Positions 8,887 to 16,643 of a stretch of 64,000 nt of DNA are shown here, piece after piece. The translations under genes were made by a program, and so were the position numbers. The first letter of the stretch is position 1; the number at the start of each line of letters is the position of its first letter. The notes beneath the pieces are model-generated. The model saw only the letters and a list, made by a program, of their open reading frames with translations, had not been told where the DNA came from and did not search any database. Source of the stretch: Sphingomonas sanguinis (GTDB taxonomy: Bacteria > Pseudomonadota > Alphaproteobacteria > Sphingomonadales > Sphingomonadaceae); the NCBI RefSeq assembly GCF_019297835.1, contig NZ_CP079203.1:3910001-3974000 (forward strand), read 5' to 3'.

Positions 8887-10977
8887 TCAGGCGCGGAACG
8901 GATCGCTCACAGTCGCGCGGCCGGGCCGGTCATGCCGCCCCGCCAGCCGCAGGCGGTAGTGTGGATCGCCCGCGCGGGTCAGCGTCACGTCATACCAACC
9001 GAGGTCCTTGTCGAGCGACCAGCGGTGGCGGCCGGGCTTCAGCGCCATGGGTGGCGGCGCGGTCTTGCCGGGTTCGAGGCGGATGACCGACAGGTCGATC
9101 AGGCCGGGCGGGACGATCAGGGTAAGGCCGTCGTCATCGACCCCATGCTGCACCTCTGTCGTCACGTCACGCCCGGCGAAATGGCGGTGGAAGCCGTTCG
9201 GCCCGAGCACCCACAGGTCATGGATGGTGGGCCAGACATCCTCGATCCGGGTGCCCGCCGCCAGCACATAGCGGCGCGGTGCCCGCTCCAACGCGTTCCG
9301 GTCATAAACATGGAAGACCGCGCCTGCGCCCTCCGCCCGAAAGCGCAGGCGAACGCCCGCCGGATCGGCGAGACGCTGCACGTCCAGTCGATAGGGCAGG
9401 GGACGGGCGCGGCGGATGCCGGGTTCCTGGGCAGGCGCGCCGGGCGAGGCGGGGGCTTGCGGGCTGACCTGCCCCTTGATCGCGGCGGCGCGTAACGCCT
9501 GCTCGCGCGGGTCGGGCAGGCTGGGCGTCGCGGTATCGCTTCCGGCAAAGTCGAACGCGCTGGTCAGGTCGCCGCACACGGCGCGTCGCCAGGGTGCGAT
9601 ATTGGGTTCGTGGAAGCCGAACCGCGTCTCCAGAAAACGGATGACGCTCGTATGGTCGAAGGTTTCCGAATTGACCCAGCCGCCCCGGCTCCACGGCGAC
9701 ACGACATACATGGGCACGCGCGGACCCAGGCCATAGGGGCGGCCGCGATAGGCGGGCTTGTCGACATCGGCATCTCCGGTCGAGGCCACGTCATGGTAGG
9801 CCCCTGCCAGATCGACGGTCGACCCGCCCAGCGCTTTGCCATCGGGTCCGCGCGACGGCGGGGCGGGCGGGGGAACGTGATCAAAAAAGCCGTCATTCTC
9901 GTCGAACATCACGAACAGCGCGGTGCGCGCCCAGACCTTCGGATCGGCGGTCAGCGCGTCGAGCAGTTCGGCGGTATAGGCCGCGCCTTGCGCCGGACTG
10001 GAGGGGTTGGGATGCTCCGACCCGGCGGCGGTGGCGATGACATAGGACACCTGTGGCAAGCGCCCGGCCAGCACATCGGCCTTCAACGCGTCCAGCCCGC
10101 GCGTGGTCAGCGCCCGGTCCTTCAGCGCCGGATCGCCGCGCCCATGATACGCCTCGCGATAGGCGTGGAAGCCGACCAGCGGGTTGTCGGTGAAATTGTC
10201 GGCCATGTCCTGATAGATGCGCCAGTCGATGCCCGCCGCCTGCATCCGTTCCGGCACGGTGGTCCAGCGGTAGGGATCGGCCGCGCCGACATTCTCGACG
10301 AAGCTGTCATGCGAATTGCCGATCGCCGGGCCGCCCGCCTGGCCGGAAGGATCATTGGTGCCGGTCCACAGGAACAGCCGGTTGGTATTGGTCCCCGTCT
10401 GCACCGCGCAGTGATAGGCGTCGCAAATGGTGAAAGCCTCGGCCAGCGCGAACTGGAAGGGAAGGTCGGCACGGGCATAATGACCCATGGCGCGCTGATG
10501 CTTGGCTTCGGGCCAGTGCGCCATGCGGCCCTCGTCCCAGGCGGCCTGCGCGTCGGGCCAGGTGTGCGGCGTGCCCTCCATGCGCATCAGGGCGAATTCT
10601 TTGTCGGTGTCGAGGTGGAAGGGCGAGATGAAGCGGGGGCCGCCTTCGGCCTTGCGGTCCAACTGCTGCCACACGGTGCGGGGTTCGCCGTCCGACGACG
10701 CTACGGGCATGGGAAAGCGGTCGCCGAACCCGCGCACGCCGCGCATCGTGCCGAAATAATGATCGAAGCCGCGATTTTCCTGCATCAGGATGACGACATG
10801 CTCGACGTCGCGGATGGTGCCGGTCCGCCGGTCGGGTGCGATGGCGGCGGCGCGGGCGATCGCGGGGGGCAGTGCGGCGGCACCGGTCAGGGCGGCACCG
10901 GCGGAGAGGAGGGAGCGGCGGGAGAAGGTGACCATGTCCCGCCATGGCCGAGATCGTTGACGTTTTGGTGACGCCAT
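8887..10977 (-). CDS. Tat-exported phospholipase C / phosphoesterase family protein
   Basis: A 696-residue bacterial phospholipase C of the phosphoesterase family (PlcN/PlcH type, the non-HKD acid-phosphatase-like fold). The N-terminus has a twin-arginine signal (FSRRSLLSAGAALTG). The catalytic domain opens with VEHVVILMQENRGFDHYFG and contains MFDENDGFFDHVPPP, both hallmarks of the family. The last ~200 residues form the two small C-terminal beta domains found in phosphocholine-specific members. It would hydrolyse phospholipids outside the inner membrane and may help phosphate scavenging. I chose ATG 10977 because GGGGAGG lies seven bases before it; ATG 10935, which would place the Tat motif at residues 5-9, is a real alternative. 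Confidence 0.9.
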   Translation of the reverse strand: MASPKRQRSRPWRDMVTFSRRSLLSAGAALTGAAALPPAIARAAAIAPDRRTGTIRDVEHVVILMQENRGFDHYFGTMRGVRGFGDRFPMPVASSDGEPRTVWQQLDRKAEGGPRFISPFHLDTDKEFALMRMEGTPHTWPDAQAAWDEGRMAHWPEAKHQRAMGHYARADLPFQFALAEAFTICDAYHCAVQTGTNTNRLFLWTGTNDPSGQAGGPAIGNSHDSFVENVGAADPYRWTTVPERMQAAGIDWRIYQDMADNFTDNPLVGFHAYREAYHGRGDPALKDRALTTRGLDALKADVLAGRLPQVSYVIATAAGSEHPNPSSPAQGAAYTAELLDALTADPKVWARTALFVMFDENDGFFDHVPPPAPPSRGPDGKALGGSTVDLAGAYHDVASTGDADVDKPAYRGRPYGLGPRVPMYVVSPWSRGGWVNSETFDHTSVIRFLETRFGFHEPNIAPWRRAVCGDLTSAFDFAGSDTATPSLPDPREQALRAAAIKGQVSPQAPASPGAPAQEPGIRRARPLPYRLDVQRLADPAGVRLRFRAEGAGAVFHVYDRNALERAPRRYVLAAGTRIEDVWPTIHDLWVLGPNGFHRHFAGRDVTTEVQHGVDDDGLTLIVPPGLIDLSVIRLEPGKTAPPPMALKPGRHRWSLDKDLGWYDVTLTRAGDPHYRLRLAGRHDRPGRATVSDPFRA

Positions 10978-10983
10978 TTCTGT

Positions 10984-11112
10984 TCCTCCCCTGCAAGGGG
11001 AGGTGGCAGTGCGGAGCACTGACGGAGGGGGGCTTCCTCATAGGACGTCCCTAGCGGCGATCCCCCTCCACCACCGCTGCGCGGCGGTCCCCCTCCCCAT
11101 GCTGGGGAGGAT
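10984..11112. repeat. Palindromic repeat element, copy A (about 129 bp)
   Basis: The ends are inverted copies of TCCTCCCC...GGGGAGG, each itself a hairpin; between them lie GTGGCAGTGCGGAGCACTGACGG-type and CCCCCTCC segments. The reverse complement of 25114-25241 (copy B) matches it along its whole length with roughly 80% identity by eye. It lies in the divergent region between the phospholipase C gene and the TorF-like porin gene. Its left edge contains the ribosome binding site assigned to the phospholipase gene. Confidence 0.8.
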
Positions 11113-11238
11113 CCCCCACTATACGCCGTCTATATGCGAAACCGGGGGATCGCCCTCGAATTGCTATGCCCCTCGGGCCTAATTGCTCGGCCCTGGAGGT
11201 CGCCAGGTTCACAAGGCGGCCTGTCCATAGGGGCATAT

Positions 11239-12090
11239 ATGAAGACCATCACCATTTGCGCCGCCACGGCGCTGTTCGTGCTTCCGGCCGCCGCATCGGC
11301 GCAGACCGCCGAAACCGCGCCGCCGTCGCCTGTGACCGTCAGCGGTTCGGCCGCGATCGTCTCGGACTATCGCCTGCGCGGCATCTCGCAGTCGGACGAG
11401 CATATGGCGGTGCAGGCGGGTATCACGGCGACCCATGAGAGCGGCGTCTATGTCGGCACTTGGGCGTCGAACCTGGCGGGGTGGGGCACGTTCGGTGGCG
11501 CGAACATGGAGCTGGACCTGATCGGCGGCTACAAGACCAAGATCAGCCCAACCGGCACGCTGGACGTCGGGCTGACCTGGTACATGTATCCGGGCGGCGC
11601 GAACAAGACCGACTATGCCGAGCCCTTCGCCAAGCTCTCGGGCACGACCGGCCCGGTCTCGCTGACCGCCGGTGTCGCCTATGCGCCCAAGCAGCAGGCG
11701 ATCGGCAAGTGGTATAATAACGGCGCCAGCGCCGCCGCCGGTATCTATGACAATCCCGGCGCGAAGAGCGACAACCTCTATGTCTGGGGCGACGGCGCGG
11801 CGGCGATCACCGGCACGCCGTTCACCGCCAAGGCGCATATCGGCCATAGCTGGGGCATGGACGGCCTCGGCCCCAACGCCACCGCCCCGACGCCGACCGG
11901 CGATTATTGGGACTGGTCGCTGGGCGCGGACACAAGCTGGCATAACCTGACGCTGGGCCTGTCCTGGGTCGACACCAATATTTCCGACCGCAAGGCCGCC
12001 TATCTGCGGCCGAGCTTCAGCAAGGGCCAGGACGGCACCGGCAATATCGCGGGCAGCACCTTCCTCGCCACCCTCACCGCCGGTTTCTGA
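11239..12090 (+). CDS. TorF family putative porin
   Basis: A 283-residue outer-membrane protein with a clear signal peptide (MKTITICAATALFVLPAAASA). The mature part matches the TIGR02001/TorF-type pattern: it begins with VSGSAAIVSDYRLRGISQSD, the strand-turn signature of this family, and ends TLTAGF with a terminal phenylalanine. It is 12 bases upstream of a small membrane peptide and the kdp genes, all on the same strand. A porin in front of kdp suggests it admits potassium, or is induced by the same signal; the first is inference. AGGGG precedes the start by about six bases. An upstream in-frame ATG at 11134 would spoil the signal peptide and is rejected. Confidence 0.85.
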   Translation: MKTITICAATALFVLPAAASAQTAETAPPSPVTVSGSAAIVSDYRLRGISQSDEHMAVQAGITATHESGVYVGTWASNLAGWGTFGGANMELDLIGGYKTKISPTGTLDVGLTWYMYPGGANKTDYAEPFAKLSGTTGPVSLTAGVAYAPKQQAIGKWYNNGASAAAGIYDNPGAKSDNLYVWGDGAAAITGTPFTAKAHIGHSWGMDGLGPNATAPTPTGDYWDWSLGADTSWHNLTLGLSWVDTNISDRKAAYLRPSFSKGQDGTGNIAGSTFLATLTAGF

Positions 12091-12102
12091 GGAGCATCGC
12101 AC

Positions 12103-12186
12103 ATGGACGATCTGATCTGGTTGCTGGTCATGGCGGGGCTGGTGGCGGCGACGCTCGCCTATGCCCGCCTGTGCGACCATGCGTGA
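12103..12186 (+). CDS. 27-residue membrane peptide preceding kdpF
   Basis: The peptide reads MDDLIWLLVMAGLVAATLAY followed by ARLCDHA: a single predicted transmembrane helix with acidic N-terminal and polar C-terminal ends. It starts 12 bases after the porin stop, has a ribosome binding site (TGAGGAGCATCGCAC, GAGGAG) and stops 13 bases before kdpF. The size and layout resemble KdpF, but KdpF itself is the next gene, so this is a second small subunit-like peptide. I believe similar short peptides occur in other sphingomonads, but cannot verify that here. A role in stabilising or regulating the KdpABC complex is a guess from position. Confidence 0.7.
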   Translation: MDDLIWLLVMAGLVAATLAYARLCDHA

Positions 12187-12199
12187 GGAGGGCTGAGCC

Positions 12200-12289
12200 A
12201 TGACCCTCGACCTCTGGTTGGCGGCGCTGACCGCGCTCGGCCTTCTCGTCTATCTGGTGGCGGTGCTGATCCGCCCCGAACGCTTCTGA
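12200..12289 (+). CDS. kdpF: Potassium-transporting ATPase subunit KdpF
   Basis: A 29-residue single-helix peptide, starting [20 protein letters not shown] and ending with RPERF, which matches the usual KdpF end (..EAF/ERF). KdpF is a lipid-like stabiliser of the KdpABC complex in the inner membrane. It starts 13 bases after the 27-residue peptide and ends 13 bases before kdpA, whose ribosome binding site GAAGGAGG overlaps the kdpF stop codon. The gene is shorter than most annotation cut-offs but is supported by position, ribosome binding site and sequence. Confidence 0.85.
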   Translation: MTLDLWLAALTALGLLVYLVAVLIRPERF

Positions 12290-12302
12290 AGGAGGCGGCA
12301 TC

Positions 12303-14006
12303 ATGACGCTTCAAGGATGGGCCCTGATCCTGGGCTTCGTCGCGATCCTGCTCGCGCTGACCAAGCCGGTCGGCGCGTGGCTGTTCGCGCTGTACGAGGG
12401 GCGGCGCACGCCCCTGCATGTCGTTCTCGGTCCGGTCGAGCGCGGTTTCTACAAGATGGCGGGCATCGACCCTAATGCTCAGCAGGGCTGGCGCCGCTAT
12501 GCGCTGCACATGCTGATCTTCAACGTCGCGTTGATGGTCCTGACCTATATCGTGCTGCGGGTTCAATATTACCTGCCGGGCAATCCGCAGGGGCTGGCCG
12601 GGCTGACCCCGCATCTGGCGTTCAACACCGCGATCAGCTTTACGACCAACACGAACTGGCAAAGCTATGGCGGCGAGTCGACCATGTCGAACCTCAGCCA
12701 GATGCTGGGCCTGACCATCCACAATTTCCTGTCGGCGGCGACCGGCATCGCGCTCGCCTTTGCGTTGTTCCGGGGTTTCGCGGGGCGTGAGACGAAGAAT
12801 CTCGGCAATTTCTGGGCCGATGTGACGCGCATCACCCTGTACCTGCTGCTGCCGATCTGCGTCGTCTACACCCTGTTCCTGATCGCGAGCGGCGTGCCGC
12901 AGACCATGGCGGGTGTCGTCAACATCGACACGCTGGAGGGCGTGCGCCAGTCGATCCTGCTCGGCCCGGTGGCCAGCCAGGAAGCGATCAAGATGCTCGG
13001 CACCAATGGCGGCGGCTTCTTCAATGCCAACAGCGCGCATCCGTTCGAGAACCCGACCGCGCTGGTCAACTTCGTCCAGATGCTGTCGATCTTCGTCATC
13101 GGTTTCGGCCTGACCTGGTGCTTCGGCAAGGCGGTCGGCAACACGCGCCAGGGCTGGGCGATCCTGTCGGCGATGATCCTGCTGTTCCTCGGCGGCGCGG
13201 CGGTCTGCTACTGGGCGGAAGCGGCGGGCAATCCCGTGCTGCACCAGCTGGGCGTCGCGGGCGGGAACATGGAGGGCAAGGAGGTCCGCTTCGGCGTCGC
13301 CGCCTCGTCGCTGTTCGCGGCCGTCACCACGGCGGCGTCGTGCGGCGCGGTCAATGCGATGCATGACAGCTTCACCGCGCTCGGCGGCATGATCCCGCTG
13401 TTCAACATGCAGCTGGGCGAGGTCGTCATCGGCGGCGTCGGCGCTGGCATCTACGGCTTCCTGTTGTTCGCCATCCTGGCCGTGTTCGTCGCAGGGCTCA
13501 TGGTCGGTCGCACGCCCGAATATGTCGGCAAGAAGATCGAGAGCCGCGAGGTGAAGCTCGCCGTCCTCGCCATCGCCGTCCTGCCGCTGTTCATCCTGGG
13601 GATGACCGCCTTGTCGTGCGTCACGGGGCAGGGGCTGGCCGGGCCGCTCAACAAGGGGCCGCATGGTTTCGGCGAAATCCTCTATGCCTTCACCAGCGCG
13701 GTTGCGAACAACGGTTCGGCCTTTGCAGGCCTGACCGCCTCGACTCCCTGGTATGACGGTCTGCTGGGCGTCGCCATGTGGGTGGGCCGCTTCTTCATCA
13801 TCGTGCCGATGCTCGCCATTGCCGGGAGCCTCGCCGCGAAGAAGCATGTCCCGGCCTCTGCGGGCTCCTTCCCGACCACGGGCGTGCTGTGGGTCGGTCT
13901 GCTCGTCGGCATCGTGCTGGTGCTGGGCGGTCTGACCTTCCTGCCGAGCCTCGCCCTTGGTCCCATCGCCGATCATCTCGCGATGATCCGCGGTCAACTC
14001 TTCTGA
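12303..14006 (+). CDS. kdpA: Potassium-transporting ATPase subunit KdpA
   Basis: A 567-residue channel-like subunit of the Kdp P-type ATPase, which binds and translocates K+ through the inner membrane. About ten transmembrane helices are visible. The first pore loop has [13 protein letters not shown] and the second has [19 protein letters not shown], both strictly typical of KdpA selectivity filters. Length is normal for the family. ATG 12303 is preceded by GAAGGAGG at a good distance. It is followed by kdpB after 15 bases. Confidence 0.97.
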   Translation: MTLQGWALILGFVAILLALTKPVGAWLFALYEGRRTPLHVVLGPVERGFYKMAGIDPNAQQGWRRYALHMLIFNVALMVLTYIVLRVQYYLPGNPQGLAGLTPHLAFNTAISFTTNTNWQSYGGESTMSNLSQMLGLTIHNFLSAATGIALAFALFRGFAGRETKNLGNFWADVTRITLYLLLPICVVYTLFLIASGVPQTMAGVVNIDTLEGVRQSILLGPVASQEAIKMLGTNGGGFFNANSAHPFENPTALVNFVQMLSIFVIGFGLTWCFGKAVGNTRQGWAILSAMILLFLGGAAVCYWAEAAGNPVLHQLGVAGGNMEGKEVRFGVAASSLFAAVTTAASCGAVNAMHDSFTALGGMIPLFNMQLGEVVIGGVGAGIYGFLLFAILAVFVAGLMVGRTPEYVGKKIESREVKLAVLAIAVLPLFILGMTALSCVTGQGLAGPLNKGPHGFGEILYAFTSAVANNGSAFAGLTASTPWYDGLLGVAMWVGRFFIIVPMLAIAGSLAAKKHVPASAGSFPTTGVLWVGLLVGIVLVLGGLTFLPSLALGPIADHLAMIRGQLF

Positions 14007-14021
14007 TCGGGAGCGCCAGTC

Positions 14022-16058
14022 GTGGCCAATTCCCCTACCAAGAGCCTGTTCACCGCCGAGCTCGTGCTCCCGGCGATCAAGGCCTCGTTCGTCAAACTCA
14101 ATCCCCGCGAGCTGATCCGCAACCCGGTGATGTTCGTGACCGCCGTGGTCGCCGCCCTGCTGACCGTCCTGCTCGTCGTCGGGCATGACGGGCTGACCAC
14201 CGGCTTCAAGCTGCAACTGGTCGTCTGGCTGTGGCTGACCGTGTTGTTCGGCACCTTTGCCGAAGCCCTGGCCGAAGGTCGCGGCAAGGCGCAGGCGGCC
14301 TCGCTTCGCGCCGCCAAGGCCGAACTCACCGCCAAGCGGTTGAAGGGCGCTGGCCAGGAATGGGAGAATGTTCCCGCCAGTGCGCTCAAGATCGGTGACG
14401 TGGTGCTGGTCGAAACCGGCGACCTGATCCCCTCGGACGGCGAAGTCGTGGCGGGTGTGGCGAGCGTCAACGAAGCCGCGATCACCGGCGAGAGCGCGCC
14501 GGTGATCCGCGAGGCGGGCGGCGACCGTTCGGCGGTGACGGCGGGCACCCGCGTCATCTCGGATGAAATCCGCGTCAAGGTGACGGTCAATCCGGGCCAG
14601 GGTTTCCTCGACCGCATGATCGCGCTGGTCGAGGGGGCCGAACGACAGAAGACCCCAAACGAGGTGGCGCTGACCATCCTGCTCGTCGGCCTGACCATCA
14701 TCTTCCTGATCGCGGTCGGCACCATTCCGGGCTTTGCATCCTTCGCGGGCGGCAGCATCCCGGTGGCGATTCTGGCGGCGTTGCTCATCACCCTGATCCC
14801 GACGACCATCGCGGCGTTGCTGTCAGCGATCGGTATCGCGGGCATGGACCGTCTGGTCCGCTTCAACGTGCTCGCCAAGTCGGGCCGTGCGGTCGAGGCG
14901 GCGGGTGACGTCGACGTGCTGCTGCTCGACAAGACGGGCACCATCACCATCGGCGACCGTCAGGCGAGCGAGTTCCGCGCCGTCGGTGGCTCGGATGCCG
15001 ATGCGCTGGCCGAGGCGGCGCTGATGGCGAGTCTCGCCGACGAAACGCCTGAGGGCCGCTCGATCGTCGTGCTGGCGCGCGAGCAGTTCAAGGTGTCGAT
15101 CGCCAGTCTGCCTGCCGATGCGGAGATCATCCCCTTCACGGCCCAGACCCGTATCTCCGGCGTGAAGATCGGCGATCGGCTGATCCAGAAAGGCGCGGTC
15201 GACTCGATCCTGCGCGCCCATCCGGGCGTGGGTGAGACGGCGGCGGCGACCCAGCTGCGCCGCATCACTGACGAGATCGCGCGCGCGGGCGGCACCCCGC
15301 TGGCGGTGGCGGAAAATGGCCGGTTGCTCGGTGCCATTTTCCTGAAGGACGTGGTCAAGGCGGGCATCCGCGAGCGCTTCGGCGAGCTGCGCCGCATGGG
15401 CATCCGTACGGTGATGATCACCGGCGACAACCCCCTGACCGCCGCTGCCATCGCCGCCGAGGCGGGCGTGGACGACTTCCTCGCCCAAGCCACGCCGGAG
15501 GACAAGCTGGCGCTGATCCGTCAGGAGCAGCAGGGCGGCAAGCTGGTCGCGATGTGCGGCGACGGCACCAACGATGCGCCAGCCCTGGCGCAGGCGGATG
15601 TCGGCGTCGCGATGAACACCGGCACCCAGGCGGCGCGCGAAGCGGGCAACATGGTCGACCTCGACAGCGATCCGACCAAGCTGATCGAGGTCGTCGGCCT
15701 CGGCAAGCAGTTGCTGATGACGCGCGGGGCGTTGACGACCTTCTCGGTCGCCAATGACGTGGCGAAGTATTTCGCGATCATCCCGGCGATGTTCGTGGCG
15801 CTCTATCCGGGCCTCGGCGTGCTGAACGTCATGGGTCTGGCGACGCCGCAATCGGCGATCCTGAGCGCGATCATCTTCAACGCGCTCATCATCCCGCTGC
15901 TCGTGCCGCTGGCGCTGAAGGGCGTCGCCTACAAGCCGATGGGGGCGGGGCCTCTGCTCGCCCGCAATCTCGCCGTCTATGGTCTGGGCGGCCTGATTGC
16001 GCCGTTCGTCGGCATCAAGATCATCGACCTTGTGGTCGGTGGCCTCGGCCTCGCATAA
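14022..16058 (+). CDS. kdpB: Potassium-transporting ATPase subunit KdpB
   Basis: A 678-residue P-type ATPase subunit that hydrolyses ATP to drive K+ uptake through KdpA. The phosphorylated aspartate is in [10 protein letters not shown] (D303). Other P-type landmarks are the TGES loop ([11 protein letters not shown]), [14 protein letters not shown], and [21 protein letters not shown]. Transmembrane helices occur near residues 35-90, 215-270 and at the C-terminal end. It starts with GTG 14022 after GGGAG; no ATG fits upstream because kdpA ends at 14006. It is followed by kdpC after 12 bases. Confidence 0.97.
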   Translation: MANSPTKSLFTAELVLPAIKASFVKLNPRELIRNPVMFVTAVVAALLTVLLVVGHDGLTTGFKLQLVVWLWLTVLFGTFAEALAEGRGKAQAASLRAAKAELTAKRLKGAGQEWENVPASALKIGDVVLVETGDLIPSDGEVVAGVASVNEAAITGESAPVIREAGGDRSAVTAGTRVISDEIRVKVTVNPGQGFLDRMIALVEGAERQKTPNEVALTILLVGLTIIFLIAVGTIPGFASFAGGSIPVAILAALLITLIPTTIAALLSAIGIAGMDRLVRFNVLAKSGRAVEAAGDVDVLLLDKTGTITIGDRQASEFRAVGGSDADALAEAALMASLADETPEGRSIVVLAREQFKVSIASLPADAEIIPFTAQTRISGVKIGDRLIQKGAVDSILRAHPGVGETAAATQLRRITDEIARAGGTPLAVAENGRLLGAIFLKDVVKAGIRERFGELRRMGIRTVMITGDNPLTAAAIAAEAGVDDFLAQATPEDKLALIRQEQQGGKLVAMCGDGTNDAPALAQADVGVAMNTGTQAAREAGNMVDLDSDPTKLIEVVGLGKQLLMTRGALTTFSVANDVAKYFAIIPAMFVALYPGLGVLNVMGLATPQSAILSAIIFNALIIPLLVPLALKGVAYKPMGAGPLLARNLAVYGLGGLIAPFVGIKIIDLVVGGLGLA

Positions 16059-16070
16059 GGAAGCATTGTC

Positions 16071-16643
16071 ATGGGTAAGGATTTCACTTCCGCCTTGCGA
16101 CCTGCGATCGTCATGACGATCCTGTTCGCGGCTCTTCTGGGCATCGCCTATCCTCTGGCGATGACCGGGATCGGACAGACTATCTTCCCGCATCAGGCGA
16201 ATGGCAGTTTGGTGCAGGTCGGTGGGCGGGTGATCGGCTCCGAGGTCGTGGGACAGGCGTTCGTCAGCGATCGCTATTTCCAGACGCGCCCCTCTGCGGC
16301 GGGCAAGGGCTATGACGGGCTGGCGTCGTCCGGTTCGAATTTGGGGCCGACCTCGCAAGGCTTGGCCGACCGGGTGAAGGCCGATGTCGCCAAGCGTCGT
16401 GCCGAGGGCGTGATGGGCGCGATGCCCGCCGACCTCGTCACCGCCAGCGGCTCGGGCCTCGACCCCGATCTGTCGCCCGAAGCCGCGCTGGCGCAGGCTG
16501 CCCGCATCGCCCGCGTCCGGGGTCTGGGTGTCGAGCAGGTTCGCGCGCTGGTCCTCGCGAAGACCGAGGACTCGGTGCTGGGTGACCCGCATGTCAACGT
16601 CCTTGCCCTCAATCGCGCACTGGACGCTGCTTCCAAGCGATGA
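16071..16643 (+). CDS. kdpC: Potassium-transporting ATPase subunit KdpC
   Basis: A 190-residue KdpC, the single-span periplasmic subunit that helps assembly and raises ATP affinity of KdpB. The N-terminal helix is preceded by RPAIVMTILFAALLGIAYPL, and the periplasmic part has the family signatures GSEVVGQAF, YFQTRPSAAG and SGSNLGPTS. The conserved C-terminal part (DLVTASGSGLDPDLSPEAAL) is complete. Its stop overlaps the kdpD start (ATGA, 16640-16643). Confidence 0.96.
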   Translation: MGKDFTSALRPAIVMTILFAALLGIAYPLAMTGIGQTIFPHQANGSLVQVGGRVIGSEVVGQAFVSDRYFQTRPSAAGKGYDGLASSGSNLGPTSQGLADRVKADVAKRRAEGVMGAMPADLVTASGSGLDPDLSPEAALAQAARIARVRGLGVEQVRALVLAKTEDSVLGDPHVNVLALNRALDAASKR

